From Henricia sp. BOLD:AAB3569 (taxonomy: Eukaryota; Echinodermata; Asteroidea; Spinulosida; Echinasteridae), in assembly GCA_037783545.1 (NCBI GenBank), contig JBBELK010000666.1, positions 541,001 to 605,000 on the forward strand: a stretch of 64,000 nt of DNA, in the 5' to 3' direction. A model generated the notes under the pieces. That model did no database searches. It was given only the letters and a program-made list of their open reading frames with translations, and was not told the origin of the DNA. The position numbers and the translations under genes were made by a program. This document shows, in pieces, positions 35,101-47,100 of this stretch. Positions within the stretch are counted from its first letter, which is position 1, and each line of letters begins with the position of its first letter.

Positions 35101-38100
35101 AATCTGCGTAATTTCCCTGGCAATAAAAGCATCAGCACACTCAATCAAATCAAACGCACAAAAGACACCTAGAGATGATCCCCGATGTATTTGTACCGCG
35201 TCGACCTTCATCAAGACAAGAACAGCACAATGCCAAGTGCAGAGCAGAGGGAAACATAATAAAATCACAAAGAATGAAAGGAAAAAGCGATATGAGACTG
35301 AATGGCATCAAGATGTCCCCTCTGCGAATTGGCAGCGTCACCGCTAAGAGTCGCATGTACACTTTGGGCCACAACAAACATTAATTACAGGTGCAAATTG
35401 CAAACGTGATTAGCGTTCTTCTTTGGAGTCATTGTCAGCAACATACAATGGGTGTGTGGCCATCATAGCTAAGCAATTGCTGAGTTAAGGTTGGTGCACA
35501 ATGTGGCCCACTGCGGTGTGTGGTATTAACACCGTCAATATTTCTCTAAGGCTACAGACGTATGACTAAGGGACAATGGGAATTAGGAGCAGTAACTTGA
35601 TTTGTGGTGGCCTCCACATCTCACTGGTAAGAACACTCCTTGTGGAGCATGGATGGCGCCCTCTTGAGAGTCACAGTGTATGCTTGTGCATGACATCCTT
35701 CCATAATACAGTATACCGTACATGTACATGTATAGTTAATCCTTTAACCGTCAATCAAACAAATTTGTACCTTAATGCTATGCATTAATAGGAAAACAAA
35801 TTTGACGGTTATAGGGTTAAACCTGAGGTAAAAACTGTTACTACAACATTCTGCTTATAAAGGAAAATTTAGGTCCAATCCTTTGTTTTTCATCGTTTTC
35901 ATTCCTCATAATGCAAGGCTCCTGTTATAACCGGGGGAGTGTAGTCATAGCCTCAGTAATAGGAACATTGTTAATACAACATTCTGCTTATAACAAAGAC
36001 ATCTTTACATACATGTAGGTCCCAATTCTTTGTTCTTCATCGTTTTCATTCCTCATAATGCAAGGCTCCTGTTATAACCGGGGGAGTGTAGTCATAGCCT
36101 CAGTAATAGGATCATTGTTAATACAACATTCTGCTTATAACAAAGACATCTTTACATATGTACATGTACACGTAGGTCCCTATTCTTTGTTCTTCATTCC
36201 TGATAATACAAGGTAATTTGCAAAGTTCCAAAGAACCTCTTATAACTAAGGTTTAATGATACTAATAATGGTGACATCTTATATAGCGTACATATCTGTC
36301 CTATCCTGCGGGATACTTATGGCACTTTACAATATCATCAACCTGGTCATTGGGCACAACTCCCTGGGGAGTATGCAGCCCTGGCAGCCTGACACAAGCA
36401 CTCAAAGGCTGCAACCCTTACAGGTACACATTTACTCCTGGGTGGAGAGAGGCAACTTATGGCAAAGTGCCTTGCCCAAGGGCACACGCACCATGGTCGC
36501 GGCCAGGAATCGAACCCACAACCATGGAATTATAGGTGTGACGGCCATTATTCTGGGTTACTTCGGGGTTTTTGGTTTGCTTTTTTCAAACTCTTAGTCA
36601 AATCTGGAGAAGGGTCTTTCCACAGTAAAGGGGGCATTTTGGCAACACAGACCATATAGAGGAAATACCTTTGTCTGGTCTCAAAATAAAAGAAATCAAT
36701 TTCAGTTGTCTGAAGAGATAACTTAGGCCAAAAAAGGGTTACAAATAGTGTGACAACATGCCTTTTTAAAAGCCCTGTGTACAAATGTCCAATATATACG
36801 TTCGTAACCGGGACGAACACTTATTTGCAAACAAAGTGGTACTAGTATGCTCAAAGGTAAGAAAGTGCATATTTGAACTCTTTCAGTGCCAACGTCCACA
36901 ACATCTGGTATGGTGCCTAATCACCATTGAATTGAAACAACCAAACTTGAGACCCTGTACCAGCCGAGCTACATGTATAAGGCACATAGCGTTTGCCCTT
37001 AACTTTCTTTTGACTGGCCCGTTGGCGTTTCAAGTGGCTCGGTTCAAATTTCAATTCTGGTTGTTCATTTTACACGTTAATTAGGGTTTGTTTTGCCCTA
37101 ACCCAATGTAATTATTAACACTGTATACTCAGTGCTTTCCCGAGACACTCTGAAAAACTTCATAGCTTGCTCAAGAGGGAATCGAACCCACGACATCCTG
37201 CAAACAAGGCAGACGTCTTCCTGCAAAAACGCGCGCACACACCACACACAAGCTTCATGGCGCCATCTTGGTAACTAAACTTGCACAAGTCTGAATCACG
37301 ACTCGTTGCAGTTGCGGTCTCAGTGAACGATTTCGTTCTGAAATATTGTATAGCAGATTTGCTATGCAAATTTTTTTTTGCGTAGCAATTTTTAAATTTT
37401 GTTTAGCAATCCAGTATTTTTGTATAGCAAATTCAAAATGGATGATTAAACGCTGCATACAAAGGCTTCTTTTGCGAGTTATTTTAAAGACCATAACAAT
37501 GTTGTTAATATTCACATTTTAAATTTAATGAAAGATTACCCGAATTACAACATGTTTTATTTCAGTACATGTAGTCTCTGAATAGCACATTAAAACTGGA
37601 AAAAGGATTGTCAATACTTGCAGGCTGCACAGTAAGAGTAAGACTCTTGAGAAGCTCATCAGAATTTTTCCTTTTTTTAAAACTAGGCCTAAAGCATCGG
37701 CGAGTGCAGATTTGATAAAAAACTCCAAATTTTTGAGTGGGAAAATTTTAATATTTTGTGAGGAAACATTTCCAAAAACAATTTTTCAGTCTGCCTCGTG
37801 TTTTGCACACAAAGTCTGAAGCCATGATCAACTACATTTACTCAATTCTTTCCCATACCGCGCCCATTGCCTAGGCCGTAGGCCTCAGTCTTCCGGGTTC
37901 CCGCCCCGGTCTATCCCCGCCCCGCTTGTCGCTCGGGCGCTGCATGCAGAGCCAATAAGTGGCAGGCTCGACACGGCCAGTCATTGTCGGTAGCTGGCGG
38001 TCGTTCCACTTTCGAAATATCCTCATTTCTCCAACACATTTTTACACTTTGTCCATGAGAGTGGACGATGTTTTCCACAAAAATGACGATCAACCAAAAC

Positions 38101-41100
38101 ACGATCGCTGTGATCATTCCTCCATGCCTGGATGCACGAAAAAGATTACGAAACAACGATCATGAAAATCACGGTACGATCCTTGTTGTATGGTACGACT
38201 CGACGGCCCAGCTGAGCTGATAGATCTCCATGCACATGCATACACAACTAGGCCTATGTTTTGCAAGAAAGCGATCGTGTTGTAAAACGCATGCTGATTG
38301 GCTGGTAAAAATAATATGACTTGTTGCTACTAAATTCTGGCCAATGACGTTTAAGTTAACAAAACGGTGATCGGCAGCATAAGATATCAAGCCGCTGACT
38401 TGATTTACTGTGTTCACATGCGCGCATATGCTCTTCGCAGGTTTTTGTGCCGTTGCACAGAGAACGTATCACTGCATGCACGTGCTGTATAGCGAAACGG
38501 CCGTGCTGTGGATATAGCACCGCTATCGGACCGGGCCGCTGGCTGAGGACCGTAATCGGGAGCTGTTTTTTGCCGCTCGTGCAAATCAGAAGCAGTGATC
38601 GAAGTATTTTTTTATCAGTTCTCTCCGTGGTTCTTTTTTTCACGAAACATAATTTATGTAAATTCTTTACTTTTTCATGCGTGTCGGACCGGAATTTCAG
38701 CGTAGGCCTATCGTGCCGATATGCACGTGCCATAAGCCTCCGCGCGCCGTCAGTTTTCCATTTTCGTTTTTTCATTTCTCACTAACATTTACAAAACTAT
38801 CTGGAAGTGCAAGAATAAGGACAAAATGTTGAAAAAAAATGTGTCACAAATTGCATCGCTAAATTAAGTCAAAAACTGCGATGCACTTTGAAAAGTGCGT
38901 CGCAGAATGTCAAAAACGCGTCGCATTTTGCGATGCGATACAGGGGAAATCGTTCACTGGGTCTCCACGCGCGCCAAGTTTACATGCAATCACATGCAAT
39001 CACGAGTGTCTTGGCGCAGACGGAAGTGTCATAGACTTGGACAAGTCTATTTACTGTCAATGGAGGGCGCTGTTTTCTTGCTTGGTAAAAACAAGATTGC
39101 CCATGCGTGCGTAGAACAAAAGCGGAAAATAAAATCTGCCACGCTCAACAAAAAAGCGAAAATATGCACACAAAAAACGCATTAAAGAAAATAAAAATTC
39201 ACACGTACGGCATGGGTCTGTTTTAATTCAACTGGACCGCCGGACCATTTGGGGAGGCTTTCTAGCAGGCCCAAGATGATTTCAACTGTCATTTGGCCAA
39301 TAGACCAGTGCTAATTCGAACGCTGGTACAACACTCCCTTAGGTTTCCCAAATGGACCCAATTTTTCTCTCAGTGTTGCATGGTAGCGCAATTGGGCAAA
39401 GTAACGAACACAACATCTGGTACATGTATGGAGCCTAATCACCATTGAAATGAAACAACCAAACTGGGGATGAGAGAAAAACTGTAAGGGCCTTATCAGG
39501 ATTCAAACCCGAGACCTCTGACTCACTGGGCAGATGCTCTACCAGCTGAGCTATAAGGCACAGTTGTATACTCCCTCAGGTTTTCCCTATGGACCCAATT
39601 TTTCTCTCTGTGTTGCATGGTGGCGCAACTGGGCAATGTCGTACATACTTTTAATGTACAATCTATCGTATGTACTCTGAAAGTGCTATTGTACATGTTT
39701 AATCTCGATTGTGTCATTTTTTTCCTTCCAACACGCCAACCGTCCCGCATGTACAACTTCAAAGAATTACGAAAAACTCAAAATGTTGGACACTTTAGGA
39801 TTAAATGGGCACTGAGTTAAGGATATGATATCCCTGCATATACAATGTACAATGTACCGGTACGCTGAGGCAACTGTCCATCCTGTTGATATCCCTGCAT
39901 ATACAATGTACAATGTACCGCTACGCTGAGACAACTGTCCATCCTGTTGATATCCCTGCATATACAATGTACAATGTACCGCTACGCTGAGACAACTGTC
40001 CATCCTGTTGCATAAATATCTTTGAAATACTGTCTGGAATTTTCAATGAATCTGTGCTTTTTAAATATGACCAAATGCTAGTCCGACCAACACTAGTTGG
40101 ACCCAATGCTAGACCAACCCAATTAGACCAAACATGATCACCCATTGCACACAATCAAACGTCAGCTTGTCACCAGCAAGGCAAAGCAAAACAGCTTGTG
40201 TAAGAAATTTGCCAAGGTTTTGGCCTGAAATGACACTACTCACAATAAGTTAAGGATATTGGTGGGTGTACGCCGCGCGGATATTTTATTGAGGGTATGC
40301 ATTCTGCTTGAATGATTTTGTATATGATTAGACAATTGTATTTGCATGACAGACACCTTGTCACTGGAATATGTGAAAATAGTCTTTTGAAGAAAAAAAA
40401 TCCAAAATTGAATCCAAAAAAGCGACTCCAATGTTAAAGGGTGCTGCTGCATCCCATGGTTAGATATTGATAGAAACAATTAACATAACATAACTTACTG
40501 GTCAATGAAGTCTACACTAACTCCAAATGCATCAGCCATGTACTGCAGTGTCAGGCTCTGGTAGGACTCCAGTAGTTGGGTATAGGCAAGGATTCGCATC
40601 TCACGTACGTAGTAACGGTAATGGGGTCGCATCAATCGATCTAGCTTCAGTTTGGTCTCAATATCAGCTATACAGTGAAACAAAAATGCAAATTATACTC
40701 AAATTGAAAAATCATGGAGGCTGACAAATGTAACAATCAGTCAGTAACTAGTATGACGACCTCTTGTTGCAAGGCTGACTGTACCAGCCTCTGTAAGAAC
40801 TGCTGAGTGCACCACTCTGCATTCACGAAAAGCCTTTATGAGCTCCTGCATTACTGGGTCCGTTTATGAGAAGCAGGGATGCCATGTTCATCTTATCCCA
40901 CTTAAGTTCGTCACGGTGAAAACCCTACAAAATGGATTTTCTGGGAGCTCTTAACTGCAGGAATTTCCCACAAACAGAAAATGTCACATTTCAATATACC
41001 ATTTGCAAGATAGAAACTTTTACAGATTCGTGGAATAAGGGCATATCATATCTAAGGAAGAATGTTGGTAAACTATCCTACAGAAATGTCAGCTACATGG

Positions 41101-44100
41101 ATGCATCAATGTGTCAGAAAACAGTCAAAATCCATTTATGGATTTATTGTTAAATGAGTGGTAACAAAATGTGTGCGCACACATTTTAAAAAAATCATCT
41201 TTAGTTGTTAATTACTTACAAAAAGTACTATCCTTGAAAGAAATATAAAACACATGCAGCGTTCTCCGATTCACTGCTAAACATTATGTCAAGGCATGCT
41301 GAGCAGCACCCTCCTGCGGCGAATCAGTGTCCAAAACGAATGCATGCAACTGCCATGGCAGTTATCGACCACAGATTGGTTCGCCGATGCGATAGATATG
41401 CGTGGTTAAGTGAATGATAATGACACCAGTGGCTAGCGAATGATGTTTGGTGACTTTACACCTAATTTTGAAATGACTTGGCTGTATTTTCAAAGTGTTT
41501 TAGAGGGGAAAATGGATTATTTTAGTCCGGGCAGCCGAGTTTTTTGTCCAGGTGGCAAATTTTTGTCGGGGCGCAAACGGTACCTCCGGTAGTGGAGAAC
41601 ACGGACATGTCGTATTTGTTACCATTGCTATCAACACTTTGGGTAAGGTTTTCGGTCATTTCAAATGATTTAACCCTACAGCCTTAAGGTGTATTAACAT
41701 CGTATCAATTTTGGAGGATTGAGAAATGTTGCTCATAAGAGGATATGCAAAACTACATGTATCCTTGATCTCACACTCTACAAGTATCATTTGTGGCTCA
41801 TCGGTCAAACTGGATCTCCAGTCAGTATATTCATTCACTCAAACTCAGGTTTATGAATATACAAATGTACCAGACTTGTGCCCTACACATAAAACTGCAG
41901 AACTACATCTCAGTTTTATGCTTTCAATCAAGTCAACAGACTTAGAGTGTCACTAGATTGGACAGTGCCATTATTTTATTATTACTGCCTTTAGGATACA
42001 TGCATCTTTTTAAAAAAAATGTGAAGTTATTTCTTCCGTTTTGAGAGAAGATAGAAGCATTTGTAGGAAAATATCTCATTCACTAAAGAGGGCTCGAGAG
42101 CTGAGAAAGATCCAAATGCTGAACCTACTTAGACTGCTAAAAACAACTGGGGCCAGTTTCATAAAGTTGTTTAACAAAACGAAATATTGCTTCATATAAT
42201 ATTGCTTCATAATTTAATATAATTGTTTTATGAGTGTTTGCAGGGCCCCAATGGAAACCAGTTTTTGTAAACTGTTTGGGCACACCCTGGGTAAATAAAT
42301 GGAATAAATAAATAAATAAATAAAATACAAAATGTATTTGCTTTGCATAAATGGGTTACCAGTCAAAATCTTATATGATGTGTATTACCATTGACTGGTG
42401 TTCCGATACTCTTGCTAAGAACACAAGTTGCCTATTATTTTGCCTACTATTAATCCATTTTTACAAAGCAAGTAGATCTTGTATGACGCAATATTTTCTG
42501 GTGAACAGCTTTATGAAATTGGTCCCTAGTCCAATACTTACCAAGTAGTTTGAAGAAGTCTGCATAATGACAATTGTAAAGTGACAACAAAAAGTTTCTC
42601 ATGTCAGGCAAACCATGGAGAACCTCCAGAATCTCAGCTCCCTTTACAACCTGTGGAGTAAAGAAACAACTAAACATTGGGATACAACCTGTGGAGTAAA
42701 GAAACAACCAAACATTGGGATACAACTTGTGGAGTAAAGAAACAACCAAACATTGGGATACAACTTGTGGAGTAAAGAAACAACCAAACATTGGGATACA
42801 ACCTGTGGAGTAAAGAAACAACCAAACATTGGGATACAACCATTGATATATACACTAGATGAAGCAACGACGTCTAAAATTGAAGCCACCGTCCGCCATT
42901 GTACCCCACCAAATACAATGCCTTGCCTAGACTGGTCATACTGTCCTCACTAGTCTACATCATGTCTACATGTGTTAAGTGGAATGCAAGCGATTGCATG
43001 GACCGGGGAGCAGTCTAGGCCAAGCATTGTTTGTGGGGTACAATGGCGGCCGGCGCATGGCTTCAATTCTCGTATAGCCAACTGCTATTGCATACTTCAT
43101 CCAGTGTATATTAGCGCTGGGAGTTACCGTTTATTTTTCTAAACGTTTAAACGTCAATTTAAGAGCCAGATTCTGTAACTATGGACCAATTTATACAAGG
43201 GGGTGATCACCGTTCAGTATTCCATCCAATTTTTTTTTGTGGGTAGATATATCATCCAAACTGACAAAAATCACGTTTTTTTCGGAGAAACTGCTTCTAT
43301 TGAAAAATACGGCCGTGTTTAGGGTAGGGGTCCGAAGGGCCTAATAAGTGCCAAAGTCAAAATCTGGACTTTGTCCTCTGAATATCTTGGTGCGCCCTCA
43401 AAAAGCCTCCTTGATCTTATGGTATATAAATATATGGGTGGAGTTGTTCTCAAAAACGGTATTTTTTTCGAGGCTAACTGAGGGCGCCACCCATAGGTGG
43501 CGCTTCAAATCGCAACTTTTTGCATTTTAGACCATGTTTGAGGCCCTCCCAGTTCCTGCGCCCTCATAAAGCCTTGCTTGTTCATGTTTATTTTGACACA
43601 TGGGGACCTTTTCTTCCCAAAAAAACATAAATGGCAGAGGCTTAGTGAGGGCGCTTGTTAATAGAGGGCGCTTTTTGCCGTAAGAACGCGATTTTTGGCA
43701 ATTTTCGTCAGGCTATATCTCAGTGCGCCCTCTATGGAATTCAGTGAAACTTGTTTTATTGTGTTCCTCTATATCCCCACTATTCATAATAAAAATAACT
43801 AGGAGGCTTTTTGTCTCATTGACCCTTTATGTGCAAATTCATGCACACCAGATCACCACTTTTTGAAAAACAACACTTGGTTCTCGTGCACACCTATACT
43901 GTAGGTGGCAACAATCATTTGGGGGATTTATTTGAGCATTTTCAGAGCATAAAAAGCATAACAATTTATTAAAATCAGCAACAATTTATTGAAATATACC
44001 CAAACTTTAAAGAAAACAATGAACAATGCACCTTTGGTGCTGAAAAAAGGCCTGAATGGCCAGCAACTATTAGTGAATGACATGCTTGGTCAAAAGGTTC

Positions 44101-47100
44101 TCATGACAGCCCCTAAATTAGAGTTAGCACATATACATGTAGTTCATAACCAACTGAGAATGTGGACCAACTTTCAAAACTATAACTGAAGGTTATACTT
44201 GTCCAAAAGTTCTTGCCAAGGCATTCTCACAACAAAAGGTGACAGTCAACGTGCTTATGCCTACAGAAGCTCTCCATGAAAAGTTCATGAATGGAGGTAT
44301 TTTTTAATTTCTGACAGGCTCTTCTTAAAAAAGAAGTAATGTCCACATCTGCTTCCCGAAAGAAAGGTGCATCACTGAAAATGTTATCCTATTTTACTCC
44401 AATAAAGATGTATGATTGGGCTGATGTATGATTGTGGCTGCAAAGATTACATTAAATGGGGATACATTGTATGCATTACAGGCTTAGGCTTGGGTTGGAA
44501 TGCCACAGAATTCCCAATCATACATCTTTATTGGAGTAAAATAGGATAACATTTTCAGTGATGCACCTTTCTTTCAGGAAGCAGATGTGGACATTACTTC
44601 TTTTCTAAGAAGAGCCTGTCAGAAATTTAAAAATACCTCCATTCATGAACTTTTCATGGAGAGCTTCTGTAGGCATAAGCACGTTGACTGTCACCTTTTG
44701 TTGTGAGAATGCCTTGGCAAGAACTTTTGGACAAGTATAACCTTCAGTTATAGTTTTGAAAGTCGGTCCACATTCTCAGTTGGTTATGAACTACATGTAC
44801 ATGTATGTGCTAACTCTAATTTAGGGGCTGTCATGAGAACCTTTTGACCAAGCATGTCATTCACTTAGTTGCTGGCCATTCAGGCTTTTTTTCAGCACCA
44901 AAGGTGCCTCGTTCATTGTTTTCTTGAAAGTTTGGGTATATTTCAATAAATTGTTGCTGATTTTAATAAATTGTTATGCTTTTTATGCTCTGAAAATGCT
45001 CAAATAAATTTCCCAAATGATTGTTGCCATCTATAGGTGTGTACGAGAACCAAGTGTTGTTTTTCAAAAAGTGGTGATCTGGTGTGCATGAATTTGCACA
45101 TAAAGGGTCAATGAGACAAAAAGCCTCCTAGTTATTTTTATTATGAATAGTGGGGATATAGAGGAACACAATAAAACAAGTTTCACTGAATTCCATAGAG
45201 GGCGCACTGAGATATAGCCTGACGAAAATTGCCAAAAATCGCGTTCTTACGGCAAAAAGCGCCCTCTATTAACAAGCGCCCTCACTAAGCCTCTGCCATT
45301 TATGTTTTTTTGGGAAGAAAAGGTCCCCATGTGTCCAAATAAACATGAACAATCAAGGCTTTATGAGGGCGCAGGAACTGGGAGGGCCTCAAACATGGTC
45401 TAAAATGCAAAAAGTTGCGATTTGAAGCGCCACCTATGGGTGGCGCCACCTATGGGTGGCGCCCTCAGTTAGCCTCGAAAAAAATACCGTTTTTGAGAAC
45501 AACTCCACCCATATATTTATATACCATAAGATCAAGGAGGCTTTTTGAGGGCGCACCAAGATATTCAGAGGACAAAGTCCAGATTTTGACTTTGGCACTT
45601 ATTAGGCCCTTCGGACCCCTACCCTAAACACGGCCGTATTTTTCAACCGAAGCAGTTTCTCCGAAAAAAACCGTGATTTTTGTCAGTTTGGATGATATAT
45701 CTACCCACAAAAAAAAATTGGATGGAATACTGAACGGTGATATATCACCCCCTGGTTGAATCTTACAGAATCTGGCTCTTAACGTTCGTTTAAAAGTTTA
45801 AACGAATAGTAAACATAACAAAAAGTAAAACTTATTACCGCGCTCGCAATAAAAAGTTCTTTGACCTGGTATCATGTGCGTTCGCGCGGCACCATTGACA
45901 CTTCATTGAATTGGAGCATACATGATGCAGGCCACGAAAGTTCAGCTATATAGTAAACAGTGTTTACCGCATTGCTTTGAATTCAACAAGATTAAACCGT
46001 AAACCAGTAAAATCGCTTCCGCCCGTGAACGCAACTGTACATCTTCGGCTTGAAACCACAAAGGTTACTGACGTACCGTTGGGCTCATCACAGCGGTATG
46101 CTGCCTGATTCTTACGAACAAAATTGCCGCTTTAGAAATTTCTGGCGGTGCAAAACGGCCATTAGATCTTTGTAAAAGGGAGGATCGTTTTTTCACAAGT
46201 TGGTTTCGGATATCCGTTTAGCATTTTTCTAAACGGATAGTTAAGAATTAAACGTCGCAGCTCTAGTGTATATATATCGATGGATACAACCTGTGGAGTA
46301 AAGAAACAACCAAACATTGGGATACATAGTTTGGATTTAGACTGGTTCCCGTCCACATATTCCACACAGGAGAATATAAGGACAGGTAAAGGGCGCTTCA
46401 TATTGATCTGTAATTGGTCGTCTTTGCGCGTGCGCATTGTGTTTTTTATATTTAAAAATTGGCCAAGTCCTTTGCTTTAGGCAATGTACTTTATTTACAT
46501 AATTGGATATGTTCGACACGCACGGCCAAGTTACAAATGTCAATTCAAAATCTGCGCACTTACTAAAAATATAAAAATAATAATAACCATGTGACGGGCA
46601 GAATTCTGCCCGTCATGGCTGCCCTTTACCGATCCCTATATTTTCGCAATAAGCGAACCAATCTATAGGGATCGGGAACCAATCTAAGTTTGGATTATGA
46701 TGATTAAAATTGACACAAGAAAGTTCCTAATGTCAGGCAAATCATAGAGAACTTCCAATATATCGGCTCCCTTTACAACTTGTGCAGTAGTCAAACATAA
46801 ATTAAGGTTGTGGAAACTACATTTATCTAAACCCGTATGCACATACAGATGACGCAAAATACAATAAGTCGTTTTGCCTAACCGTGCATGACCGAAACCT
46901 CACTAATTAAACACAACACCTGCAATACTCTCACTGGTACCCATTCAATCATACATAACCTAGCTACCTTTGTTCTCAGCTCAGTTCTATCCAGTGATAT
47001 CATCGATACAATGACAGTATAGCTAACAAACTCTGTGTAGTCCATCAGCTCATACGATGTGAACGTCGACACCGTGTCTAGGAAGAATTGAGCAGCGCTC

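Larger units (their letters stand above)
42833..46290. mobile_element. MITE (42841-43111 plus 46274-46282) with 8-bp duplication, split by a larger element
   Basis: The left TIR CATTGATATATACACTAGAT then GAAG is mirrored by CTTCATCCAGTGTATAT (up to 43111) plus ATATCGATG (46274-46282). Further inward, GAAGCCA, CGCCATTGTACCCCAC and CTTGCCTAGACTG on the left mirror CAGTCTAGGCCAAGC, GTGGGGTACAATGGCG and TGGCTTC on the right. The ~280-bp element is flanked by GATACAAC (42833-42840 and 46283-46290). Because GATACAAC is part of the 38-bp unit, it landed inside the tandem array. CA-initial ends plus 8-bp duplications suit the hAT or P superfamilies. Confidence 0.85.

Noticed and set aside
39486..39558. 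Possible true tRNA gene on the minus strand
   Set aside because: The acceptor stem pairs, but the anticodon arm is distorted and the unit is embedded in repeated SINE body sequence found at least five times.
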